A stretch of DNA of 23,775 nucleotides, from the IMG/VR virus record IMGVR_UViG_3300033388_005284, positions 1-23,775 of that record. One strand, written 5' to 3'. This document shows positions 8,636 to 17,000 of this stretch, in pieces (position 1 is the first letter of the stretch; every line of letters begins with the position of its first letter). The notes beneath the pieces are model-generated. The model ran no database searches. It saw only the letters and a program-made list of their open reading frames with translations, and had not been told where the DNA came from. The position numbers and the translations under genes were made by a program. This stretch comes from a virus.

Positions 8636-9004
8636 ATGCCAAAAAAGGGCGACAATCTTGACTCGGTTACGGCAACGACAGTATTTGACCACTTGCCTAA
8701 CCGAGTTATGAGGTACACGCCGCCCGGCCTTGTTCACGAATCAGCATCAACAGTTTCTGTTAATGTTGTTTTTGATTCTGGCTCGGTTGAAGGCTTTGAC
8801 GGGGTGGGGAATGTTATTAGTCATGAGTCCACAAGGGTCTCATGTTTGATTGCGGATTTACCCAAGGTGAAAAAAAGTGGTCTCCTGACTATTTATCCGC
8901 TGGGTACGGTAGTTTTCCCATCAAGTGACGGTGTAGATTTTAAAGTAGACCGGTACGATCGAACATCACCCTATACGGTAAGGCTTGAACTGCATGACAG
9001 ATAG
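8636..9004 (+). CDS. Head-tail connector, FII-like
   Basis: A 122-residue protein in the position of the head-tail joining protein FII, after the capsid gene. The layout fits the FII family: an N-terminal helix region, then beta strands (VSVNVVFDSG), then TRVSCLIADLPKVKKSGLLTIYP, which parallels the lambda strand-turn segment ahead of the WVDRV motif. Here the corresponding segment is DFKVDRYDRTSPYTVRLEL near the end. The start at 8636 is one base after the capsid stop, and the end overlaps the next gene by 11 bases. Similarity is by pattern only, so the assignment rests partly on position. Confidence 0.68.
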   Translation: MPKKGDNLDSVTATTVFDHLPNRVMRYTPPGLVHESASTVSVNVVFDSGSVEGFDGVGNVISHESTRVSCLIADLPKVKKSGLLTIYPLGTVVFPSSDGVDFKVDRYDRTSPYTVRLELHDR

Positions 9005-9455
9005 AGCCTTACAAATTATTGAGTATTTAAACAATACTGTTTTAAAAAATCTCGAATGCACTGGTGAGAATGTTTTTATTGGTGACGCGAATTTTTTCGA
9101 TAGCGACAGTGTTCCTGGGATTGGTCTTGCGCTAGGTGAGAACGTGACACTTGGTGATCAGGGGCAGTTAACAAGCGGCTTCATAGATCGAAATCTCCAG
9201 GTAAGAATTACATACGCTTTGTTTGATAATGACGAGCGTAAATATTATTTACTAAGCGAAATTAATGCGAGTATCTTTGCTGCTATGGCGTCATCATACG
9301 ATGCTTTAAAAATAGCGTTACCTTGGGTTCTTGATTATTGGTTGGACGGCGATCTTGAGCCGAATATAACCAATGAAGCAAGCAAAGATTTATTTACACA
9401 GGAAGTCATCTGGGTTTTTCACTATCGACACTCACTAGCGAGTGCTGAATCATGA
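8994..9455 (+). CDS. Tail terminator protein, gpU-like
   Basis: A 153-residue protein in the position of the tail terminator, which caps the tail tube when it reaches full length. It begins MTDRALQIIEYL and contains a helix-strand pattern with RNLQVRITYALFDND, then a helical segment LSEINASIFAAMAS and a late strand (TQEVIWVFHYRH) typical of gpU-like proteins. The ATG at 8994 is preferred because AAGG at 8980-8983 is suitably placed; a TTG at 8985 is less well placed. The stop overlaps the next small gene as ATGA. Confidence 0.6.
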   Translation: MTDRALQIIEYLNNTVLKNLECTGENVFIGDANFFDSDSVPGIGLALGENVTLGDQGQLTSGFIDRNLQVRITYALFDNDERKYYLLSEINASIFAAMASSYDALKIALPWVLDYWLDGDLEPNITNEASKDLFTQEVIWVFHYRHSLASAES

Positions 9456-9598
9456 CGGATCGACCATTAACCGTTACTGTCAAGCCAAGGAAAGCCGGCC
9501 GGAAAACTGTTGAAAAAAATGATGAAAAAATTAAACCAAACAAAGTAAAGGAGTCTGGCGATGCTGGTCAAGAACGAGATAATTCTAGCAAAACTTGA
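9452..9598 (+). CDS. Small basic protein between tail terminator and tube
   Basis: An open frame of 48 residues starts at an ATG that overlaps the preceding stop as ATGA, the linkage used throughout this cluster. It runs through the next start site and ends inside the tail tube gene in another frame. The product is very lysine-rich and probably disordered (MTDRPLTVTVKPRKAGRK onward). I do not recognise it. It fills an otherwise empty 105-base gap in a very compact region, which favours a real gene. It could also serve mainly to couple translation to the tube gene. Confidence 0.5.
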   Translation: MTDRPLTVTVKPRKAGRKTVEKNDEKIKPNKVKESGDAGQERDNSSKT

Positions 9599-10499
9599 AG
9601 GTGTAGGTTCGTACAATACAGACTCCGTTCCTGCTGGGGCTGATGCAATACTGGTCGAAAACTTGTCATGGGGTTTTGATTCACCACGAATGATCGATCG
9701 TCCTTCAATACGCGGAAGCCTTGGTTCATTACAAGCCATTTTTGGCGGCACATTGAAAATGGTTTCCTTTGATGTTGAGATAAAAGGATCTGGTACAGCT
9801 GGAACCGCTCCGGAACTTGGTCCGTTGCTAGTTGGCGCTGGATTTGCCGAAACGATTGTTGCTTCAACGAGCGTTACTTATAAGCACGCATCTGATTCAG
9901 CTACACATGACAGCTTATCTATTTATTATCATCAAGATGGGTTGCGTCACAAAATAACTGGTTGCCGTTGTTTCTCGATGTCATTCACTGCTGGTGTTGA
10001 GTCATACGGAAAACTTACAATGTCATTTGTTGGCCACGATGCCGGCACTTCTGATACTGCTAATCCAACGCCGGTATATAGCGCCCAGGTTCCACCAAAA
10101 TTTCTCAACGTCGGCCTCACTGTTGGATCTTACGCGGCTGTTATCTCTGCCTTGGCGTTTGATATGGGCTTTACCGCTGCGAGACAGCCTGATGTGAATG
10201 CGACAGATGGCTTTGGCGAAGTACTTATTAGTGGTCGTGCTGTTACGGGTTCAATTGACCCTAGTGCGGTAACTATTGCGACAAATGATTTCCTTGGTGA
10301 TTTTCTAGCTGGCAATTTGATGGATATCGGTACGGGCTTAATTGGTTCGGCCGGAAATCAGTGGCAATTAATATTAGCCGACTCGTACTATGACAATATT
10401 TCTATTGCAGACCGTGAAGGCGTTCGAACTTTTGATACTCCTTTCCGCTGTACGGATGAATTAACAACCGATGATGAAGTGACCTTGGCTTTCACATGA
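9561..10499 (+). CDS. Major tail tube protein
   Basis: A 312-residue protein of the siphovirus tail tube type. It starts MLVKNEIILAKLEGV after AAGGAG with 8-base spacing. The pattern of NLSWGFDSPRMIDRPSIRGS, then FGGTLKMVSFDVEIKGSG, then ELGPLLVGAGF and a later GRAVTGSIDP region is typical of long tail tube proteins. These resemble a tube domain duplicated in tandem or followed by a second beta-rich domain. It follows the tail terminator and precedes the tail chaperone and tape measure genes, the expected place for V in lambda. The stop overlaps the next start as ATGA. Confidence 0.88.
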   Translation: MLVKNEIILAKLEGVGSYNTDSVPAGADAILVENLSWGFDSPRMIDRPSIRGSLGSLQAIFGGTLKMVSFDVEIKGSGTAGTAPELGPLLVGAGFAETIVASTSVTYKHASDSATHDSLSIYYHQDGLRHKITGCRCFSMSFTAGVESYGKLTMSFVGHDAGTSDTANPTPVYSAQVPPKFLNVGLTVGSYAAVISALAFDMGFTAARQPDVNATDGFGEVLISGRAVTGSIDPSAVTIATNDFLGDFLAGNLMDIGTGLIGSAGNQWQLILADSYYDNISIADREGVRTFDTPFRCTDELTTDDEVTLAFT

Positions 10500-10879
10500 A
10501 ATTTATTTCAAAAAAAACACTGGCATTAGAGTGGATAGTTCCACCCAAAGATGATCCAGATGGCCCTGAACCGCCTCATTTTCAGATTAAGCCATTAACG
10601 AATATTGAAAAGCTTGAGTTAGAAGATTTACTTTTTGCTTCCGCGCACCAGCAGAAGAGGGAAGGTGTGCAGGTTACCTCCTTGAGATTCACAAAAAATA
10701 TTGTTCTCTTTCTTCTAAAGAAAGGTATGGTTTCTTGGCGCGGTATGCCGGAAGAAATTGAGTGGTCAAAAGATGTCATGGAAAATATTGGCATTATGGA
10801 TCAAGAAGCAATGAGTTGGCTGGCAAGCGAGATTTATCACAAGTCAACTTTAACGGAAGACGATAAAAAAAAATCCTAA
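10496..10879 (+). CDS. Tail assembly chaperone, zero-frame (G-like) product
   Basis: A 127-residue protein between the tail tube and tape measure genes, the place of the tail assembly chaperone. It starts MKFISKKTLALEWIVPP and contains a central helical region (IEKLELEDLLFASAHQQ) and a charged C-terminus (TLTEDDKKKS). The last codons lie on a run of nine A, after which translation ends almost at once (TCC TAA). An open frame in the -1 register continues to the tape measure gene. This is the G/GT arrangement of lambda, where the short form is the main product and a small share of ribosomes shift. Confidence 0.82.
   Translation: MKFISKKTLALEWIVPPKDDPDGPEPPHFQIKPLTNIEKLELEDLLFASAHQQKREGVQVTSLRFTKNIVLFLLKKGMVSWRGMPEEIEWSKDVMENIGIMDQEAMSWLASEIYHKSTLTEDDKKKS
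10865..10873 (+). promoter_or_regulatory. Programmed -1 frameshift slippery run (A9)
   Basis: Nine consecutive A bases in zero-frame codons AAA AAA AAA. The last seven fit the tandem-slip heptamer X XXY YYZ with X and Y both A, so both lysyl-tRNAs can re-pair after a one-base backward slip. The zero-frame stop TAA comes one codon later (10877-10879). I did not find a clear stimulatory stem-loop by eye. Reading ATC at 10873 in the -1 frame opens a 101-codon extension. Confidence 0.8.
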
Positions 10880-11178
10880 TTGCGGTTGAAGTCTCCAGAA
10901 ATATTGGCGAATTCAATTGTGAGACTTGTAAGTGGGGTCGTTATTGTACAGAAGATAATCGCGCACCGAGGGATCTTTGGCAAATTAAGAAGCAGGGCGA
11001 AATCGTCATTAAAACCGATTACTGCTTATTAAATCAGTTCGACAGACAGCAAAGCCTATTAATCAATCTTTATTATCGATATGTTGATGGCATGTATTGG
11101 TCAGATGGCGGTTGGTGCGATATGCCGGCATTGTATACAGATGCAATGGATTACATAAAGGCCAATTTCAATGACTAG
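10873..11178 (+). CDS. Tail chaperone -1 frameshift extension (GT-like)
   Basis: This 101-codon stretch has no good start of its own but is fully open in the -1 frame from the slippery run to TAG at 11176-11178, overlapping the tape measure start by 8 bases. Joined to the first 126 residues it gives a protein of about 227 residues; lambda gpGT has 279. The extension contains NCETCKWGRYC (a C-x2-C-x5-C cluster) and two later cysteines (TDYC and GWCD), so it may bind a metal. In lambda the T part recruits the tape measure protein while G binds tail tube monomers. That role here is inferred from gene order and the shift site. Confidence 0.78.
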   Translation: MLIAVEVSRNIGEFNCETCKWGRYCTEDNRAPRDLWQIKKQGEIVIKTDYCLLNQFDRQQSLLINLYYRYVDGMYWSDGGWCDMPALYTDAMDYIKANFND

Positions 11179-13273
11179 AAAGAAAGGTGATGTAGATCTT
11201 AATATCAACGGTAAGGATAAAACCACCCAAGCCTTCAAGTCCGTTCAGAAAAAACTTCAAAATACCGCCTCCGCTGTTGCCATTCTTGATGGTCCTTTAT
11301 CTGCCGTATCTGGCCGAATAAATGCATTAGGGGCTGCGTTTGGTCGATTCAACCCTACTATGGTCATATCTGCCTCGCTATTTGGTGGTTTCTTATGGGC
11401 GTTAAAATCCGGAACTGAAGAAGCGATTGAGTTCGAGCGCCACACTTTTCGCATGGAAGCTCAGTTAAGAGCAACCGGCAATGCAGCTGGATTCACATCA
11501 GACAAATTAACCGAGCTCGCCGAAAATCTCGATGCAACCACACTGGCGAACGATGAGAATGCCAGGAATGCGATAAGTCAATTATTGGCTTTTAAGCGCG
11601 TATCTGGTGATGTGTTCGAATCAGCTATTATCTTATCTCAGGATTATGCCGAAGTTTTTGGCAGAAGCCTCGAACGTTCCACTCGAAACATTGCCCGTGC
11701 ACTCGACTCTGTTGAAGGTTTGCAGACAATTAATCGCGAACTAAGCCTGCTAACAAAAACAGAAGAAGAGCACGCGAAATCATTATTCGAATCCGGCGAA
11801 TTAATCGAGTATCAAACATTAATTATTGGAAAATTGAATGCCGTCCTTGGTGGTGCTGGTGCTGGAGCTGCCGGTGGTGCTGCTGGCGCAGCAGATAGTG
11901 CTGCTTTGGCATGGCGATTACTGAAAAGAGATATGGCTGATGGTCTTGGTGTTGTGGGCGCATGGGAAGGTGCGGCAGACCGGCTGACAAATCTTTTAAT
12001 AAATCTTCGTAAACTTGTTGGCAGTGATGTTGATAAAAAGCCAGAATTAGTTCGTGTTGATCATGTTGCAAATCTTGCCGCACAGACAGAAAATTTAGCC
12101 AAGCAGCAAAAGATTCTGCAAAAAGCCATCGACACTGAATTGTCTCAGGAGGTAATTAACCAGCTCATCACCAATGTTGCTGTCACGCAAAATGCCATCG
12201 CCGTTAAGCAGCAGTGGATCGACGCACACGAGGATGAGGCTGACGCACTTCGCCGCGGTGTTACGCTTGCACAGATTTTGGCTGAGAAGAAATTGCAGGC
12301 AATAGTTGCTGAGAAAGAATTTGTTGAGCTACGAGATGAGGCAAATAAGCTATATGAGAAAAATCTTTCTTCCAGGGATGAGTTAAACAATAAGTTTGCC
12401 GATAGCTTTGATCGGGTTATTGAATTCATTTCAATGTCGCACAAGCGTGGTGAAGATGTTGATAGCAAGCATTATGAAACACTGTCAGCTCTACAGTCCA
12501 AGTACCTGGAAGATAAGGTGAAGCTTGACCAACTTGATGTTGTGGGTCCGCAAAAACCAGCCGGATTTGACGAGAAGCAGGCGGCTGCTATTGCAGGGTT
12601 AGAGCAATCCTTGCTTGACGAAAATCAGAAAAGAGAATCGGCCCTAGCTGAATGGTTCGTTAAGAGAAACGAGCTTGTCAGTAAAAATGTTGCTGATACA
12701 GAAAAAGCAGAGCAATTAAGGCTCGATATTGCAAAGAAATACCTAGCAGAGCATATAAAGCTAGTAAAAATAGAAGAAGACAAAAAATCACAGCTTCGCT
12801 GGAAAGCATCAAGTGATGTTGCGAGTATTGCCACTAATCTATCGAGTATTTTTGCAGACCAATCAAAAACGGCATTTAAAACTCACCAAGCATTTGCCGC
12901 AACAGAAGCGGGAATAAGTACCGCTCAAGGTGTTGCTAAGGCATGGGGGCAGGGTGGTGTTTTTGGATATATCGGAGCAGCTGCCGTTTTCGCCGCTGGT
13001 ACAGCGCAAATACATAACATTCTAAAAGCATCGCCCGGTGATGGTGGCGGCAGCGCGTCTCCACCTGCAGATGTTGGGTCATCTGTTGGTGACTTATTGG
13101 GTGCGCCAGATAACTTTCTTCAATCGCAGGCACCAACAACCAATATTATCAGGATTGAAATTGGAGGAAAATCTCTGGCCGAGGTTGTTGTCGAAGGAAA
13201 TAGAATAGCCCAGGACAACGATATGCAAACATTCCAAAATGAAAATACCTTCGAGAGGGTTGTTATCGCATGA
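11171..13273 (+). CDS. Tail tape measure protein
   Basis: The 700-residue protein sets tail length. The N-terminal part (VDLNINGKDKTTQAFKSVQK) is the typical start of prophage tail length tape measure proteins. A hydrophobic segment near residues 62-80 (TMVISASLFGGFLWALKS) is followed by long helical, coiled-coil stretches. A glycine/alanine-rich hinge lies near residues 225-245, and long charged helices run to about residue 560. The C-terminal region holds a hydrophobic segment with AWGQGGVFGYIGAAAVFAAG (about 590-610) and a proline/glycine-rich linker. If the lambda ratio of about 1.5 angstroms per residue holds, the tail would be roughly 100 nm long. It overlaps the next gene as ATGA. Confidence 0.92.
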   Translation: MTRKKGDVDLNINGKDKTTQAFKSVQKKLQNTASAVAILDGPLSAVSGRINALGAAFGRFNPTMVISASLFGGFLWALKSGTEEAIEFERHTFRMEAQLRATGNAAGFTSDKLTELAENLDATTLANDENARNAISQLLAFKRVSGDVFESAIILSQDYAEVFGRSLERSTRNIARALDSVEGLQTINRELSLLTKTEEEHAKSLFESGELIEYQTLIIGKLNAVLGGAGAGAAGGAAGAADSAALAWRLLKRDMADGLGVVGAWEGAADRLTNLLINLRKLVGSDVDKKPELVRVDHVANLAAQTENLAKQQKILQKAIDTELSQEVINQLITNVAVTQNAIAVKQQWIDAHEDEADALRRGVTLAQILAEKKLQAIVAEKEFVELRDEANKLYEKNLSSRDELNNKFADSFDRVIEFISMSHKRGEDVDSKHYETLSALQSKYLEDKVKLDQLDVVGPQKPAGFDEKQAAAIAGLEQSLLDENQKRESALAEWFVKRNELVSKNVADTEKAEQLRLDIAKKYLAEHIKLVKIEEDKKSQLRWKASSDVASIATNLSSIFADQSKTAFKTHQAFAATEAGISTAQGVAKAWGQGGVFGYIGAAAVFAAGTAQIHNILKASPGDGGGSASPPADVGSSVGDLLGAPDNFLQSQAPTTNIIRIEIGGKSLAEVVVEGNRIAQDNDMQTFQNENTFERVVIA

Positions 13274-14004
13274 CCTCTTTAACTTATGTCGCAATAAGAA
13301 GTATTCACGCAGACCATATCCAGAGCGAGCTAGTTTCCAATGGTGACTTTTCATCCGGCTCAGCAGGGTGGACTGCCACAGATTGGGCAGTTACCACTGT
13401 GGCAACCCATAACACAGGAAACACAACCGCCTTGTTACAAGCCCTATCGGGAACGCTTGGTTACACATACGATGTAACAGTCACCACGTCAGGTAGAACC
13501 GCAGGAAGCGTAACACCTTATCTAGGTACTCAAGCAGGCTCGGCAATATCAACAAATACCACGGAAACACAAAGTATTGTATTTACCGGAAATTTGAATC
13601 TATCCTTTGTTCCGACAAGTGACTTTGATGGTGCGGTTGATGATATTTCAGTGATAGTGACTGGCTCATGGGGGATGGATATAATCGCTTCATCTCTCGG
13701 TGAAAAATGGCCTGTAAAAAAGAATACCCACACAGCATTAGATAATACAACTGAGACTATCTTTCATCGCAGGGATCGCGTATTTGATTACAGCTCAGAC
13801 TTAATTTCAAATACAGACTTAACAGATGCTTACTGGTGTGAAATGTTAGATTCCATTTTGGGTGGGGAGACCTTTACTTTTGATTACAATGGCTCAATTG
13901 CAACTCCAGTTAGTGCTGGTGATGCAATCATGGTTGGTGAGCCAAGGTATAGTGCTGTCGGCGCATTATTTACCCGTGTCTCATTCACGGTGAAGATGCT
14001 GTGA
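13270..14004 (+). CDS. Distal tail protein with inserted jelly-roll domain
   Basis: A 244-residue protein between the tape measure and the large tail-tip gene. The first 20 residues and the last 110 (from SWGMDIIASSLGEKWPVKKN to the end) look like a phage minor tail or distal tail protein. They are interrupted at about residues 22-132 by a module starting NGDFSSGSAGWTATDW and ending DFDGAVDDISVIVT. That pattern, with an N-G-D-F-S start, a GW and an aspartate-rich last strand, resembles carbohydrate-binding jelly-roll modules. It may help the tail tip bind surface polysaccharide. It fills the slot of lambda M and L; the assignment to either is not clear. Confidence 0.6.
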   Translation: MTSLTYVAIRSIHADHIQSELVSNGDFSSGSAGWTATDWAVTTVATHNTGNTTALLQALSGTLGYTYDVTVTTSGRTAGSVTPYLGTQAGSAISTNTTETQSIVFTGNLNLSFVPTSDFDGAVDDISVIVTGSWGMDIIASSLGEKWPVKKNTHTALDNTTETIFHRRDRVFDYSSDLISNTDLTDAYWCEMLDSILGGETFTFDYNGSIATPVSAGDAIMVGEPRYSAVGALFTRVSFTVKML

Positions 14005-17000
14005 GAGAATTTAATGATAATTTTTTAGCCGCATCCAATCAGTCAACTAAAAGACCTCTTTATACGATAGAGATTGCCACTGATACCGCGTTCACCGCCT
14101 TAGAATATTTCACTTCATCACCTGACGCGCAGCATCCAGGCGGTGCTAGTGTGATTGATTCTGTTGTTGAAAATTTCTCAGGCACATCACAAAGGATCGA
14201 TCCGATTAAATTTGTCGCTTCTATTGGCGCGATTAACTTTGAGCTGGTGGATAAAGGCAGAGCAGTAACGGCGTTGTTTAATACCATTTTAGATGGTGGC
14301 GACGGATTAAGAGAAAAACGCGTCCGTATCTATATGGGTTTTGAGGGTCTTGCATGGGCTGATTATGAAATCAGCCAAACTCAAATTATTACCGGCGTTG
14401 TATATGATGGGGGAGTATATAAAATATCGTGCGCGGATATTCAGCGTATCGAGAAAAAGGATATATTCGATCTAGCTAAAACCAATATTCAATCGACTGT
14501 TGAGCTTCCACCCGAATCAAGCCTTACGTCAGCAATAAATAACTCAGTGACGACTATAGCGATTGGTGACGCGAGCGACTTTGCTTCAAGTGGCGCTATA
14601 CTTATTGGCTCTGAAATCATTACATACACAATCAAAGGTGCTACCAATATTTTAGACTGTACTCGTGGCACAAATAACACCACAGCCGCCGCCCATAATG
14701 ATAATACTACCGTATACCAAACAATGTATACGGTGACAGTATACGATACGTCTGATTTTGAATTAAACGAGCATGACGCAGAATATACAGACGAACCAGA
14801 TCAAACCGTTGGTTATTTTAAGATGGGTGATGAGGTTTTCCGTTACGACTCAAAAACTGGAACCACTTTCATTAATTGCTTTCGAGGCGCATTGAATACA
14901 AAGCCAGCAGAGCATAAGGTTGATACAACGAAATCCCGCTATAAGCGCCCCGAGGTTGAAGAGTATGTTTACATTGAAACCAATGCGGTAAAAGTTATTT
15001 ACGGGCTTTTATTAGGCGCATGGTACAACAATCCTACGTTTGTAAATTTACCGAGTAATTGGCATCTAAACATAGATACAATATGGATTAGAAATTCGGA
15101 TTTCACTGATATAGGCGATGATTTTTGGAATAACACTGTAACGAACATTAACTCGGGTTTTAAGGTTCGTTTCGAGGGCGTTAAAAAGCAGGATGGCAAG
15201 CGATTTATTGAAAAAGAAATACTTCCCTTAATTGGCTGTTACCCTCCTGTTTATGCAGAAGGTGATATCGGACTAAAAAGATCTACTGGCGTATTAAGTG
15301 ACGCGGCTTACGTTATTGAGTTGAATGCATCTAATATTAACCAAAATTCATCGTTAGCACTAAATTTTAATCAAAAAGCAGTGGCCAATAAATTTAAATT
15401 AAAATGGAATTGGTCGCCTGTTACCGAAGATTATTCGCGCCCGTTTACCTTTGTCGATGCAACATCAATCGGCATTCATCAGGATGCCGCAGCTATTGAG
15501 TTAAACTTTCGCGGCCTTTATGGAAATATTCACACGGAAGCAACCGTAAAGCGTATAGTTCAACGCTTACGAGATAGGTATGCAGCACCTCCAATAGAAA
15601 TGACGCTGAGCGTACTACCATCTCTACACGGCCTAGAGGTCGGCGATATCGTGAGAGTTAATTACGATAAAATCCGTGATTACACATCAGATTCCGAAGT
15701 CCTTGATCGGTCTTACGAGATACAGCAAAAATCTGTTAATTGGATAACTGGAAACGTCACATTAAAGCTATTCGGCTCAACTGCTCAAGCGGGAATTGAA
15801 GTCTTGTCGGATAGTACAAAAGTACTATATAACAATGACACCACCTTAAACGGCGCTATCAATAACTCAGTAACAACAATCACATTAACCGATGCGTCTG
15901 ATTTCCCATCGTCTGGCGCGGTTGAAGTAGATTCTGAGTCGATTACATATACAGGAAAATCAAGCAATGATTTAACAGGATGCAATCGAGGCGCTCACGG
16001 CACGACAGCAGCAAGCCATACCGACACAACCAATGTTCACAACAGTTACTACACTGATCAAGGCGGGATAAATATAAAGTCCTTGTCGAGCTATTCGTCT
16101 AATTCGATCAATTCCGAAAGCTTAACTGGAATGACACTGTTGGCTGACGCAGTTTATTATCATACTGCCGGACTTACAATAAACACAGGAACAACTATTG
16201 ATTGGTCTAATAATGCGTCTCTTCTAGTAGAAGGGCATATAGCAGTAAACGGGGCGTTTGATTTGAGTGGTGGCGGCAAATTCGGCGCTTCCGCTGGAAA
16301 CTTATTGAATGGCCAGGTCGGTAAGCTGTCAAGCCTTCCAAGCGGCGGCGGAATTCTTGCCCTTATTAATTATAGCACCGCCAGCACTGTATACGCCCCT
16401 TACGCCCCGCATTACGGGTTTTCAACAGAGGGTGATCGCGATGGTAGATCGGGGCTACATCCCGGTGAGCTGAATTACAATGGTACTGACATTATAGGCT
16501 TACCAACAAACTTAATGGGGTCAGGCGGGAGAAGTGGCGGCAGCACTATCATAAAAAGAGATCGACCTCACGGGCTATTTACCAACACTGCCAATGGTGG
16601 CGCAGGCGGTGATGGTGGCAGTGGGTTTCTGATAATCTGCCAAGGCATGTCTTTCGGTGTCAATGGCTCGATTAATACATCAGGCGAAGATGGATCACTA
16701 GGAACCACAACAACTTTACCAGGAACCAGTGAGCCGGATATATATTCTGGTGCTGGTGCTGGTGGCGCGCCTGGGGGTGTGTATATTGTTATCGAGGGGT
16801 CTGGTTCGACTATTCCAGGCCTGTCGAGCAAGTTAACAGCTAATTACGGCGCTTGCCCTGTTCAATCTAATGCTGTTTTGCTTAATGCCGCCCGATCTAG
16901 CGTGCCCGATAATTCACTTAGTAAGTATATATCTAACGGCGATAACACAAAGTCCGGCTACAAATCGGCAAGCAGAATTCAATTCCTAACTGATTACGTA

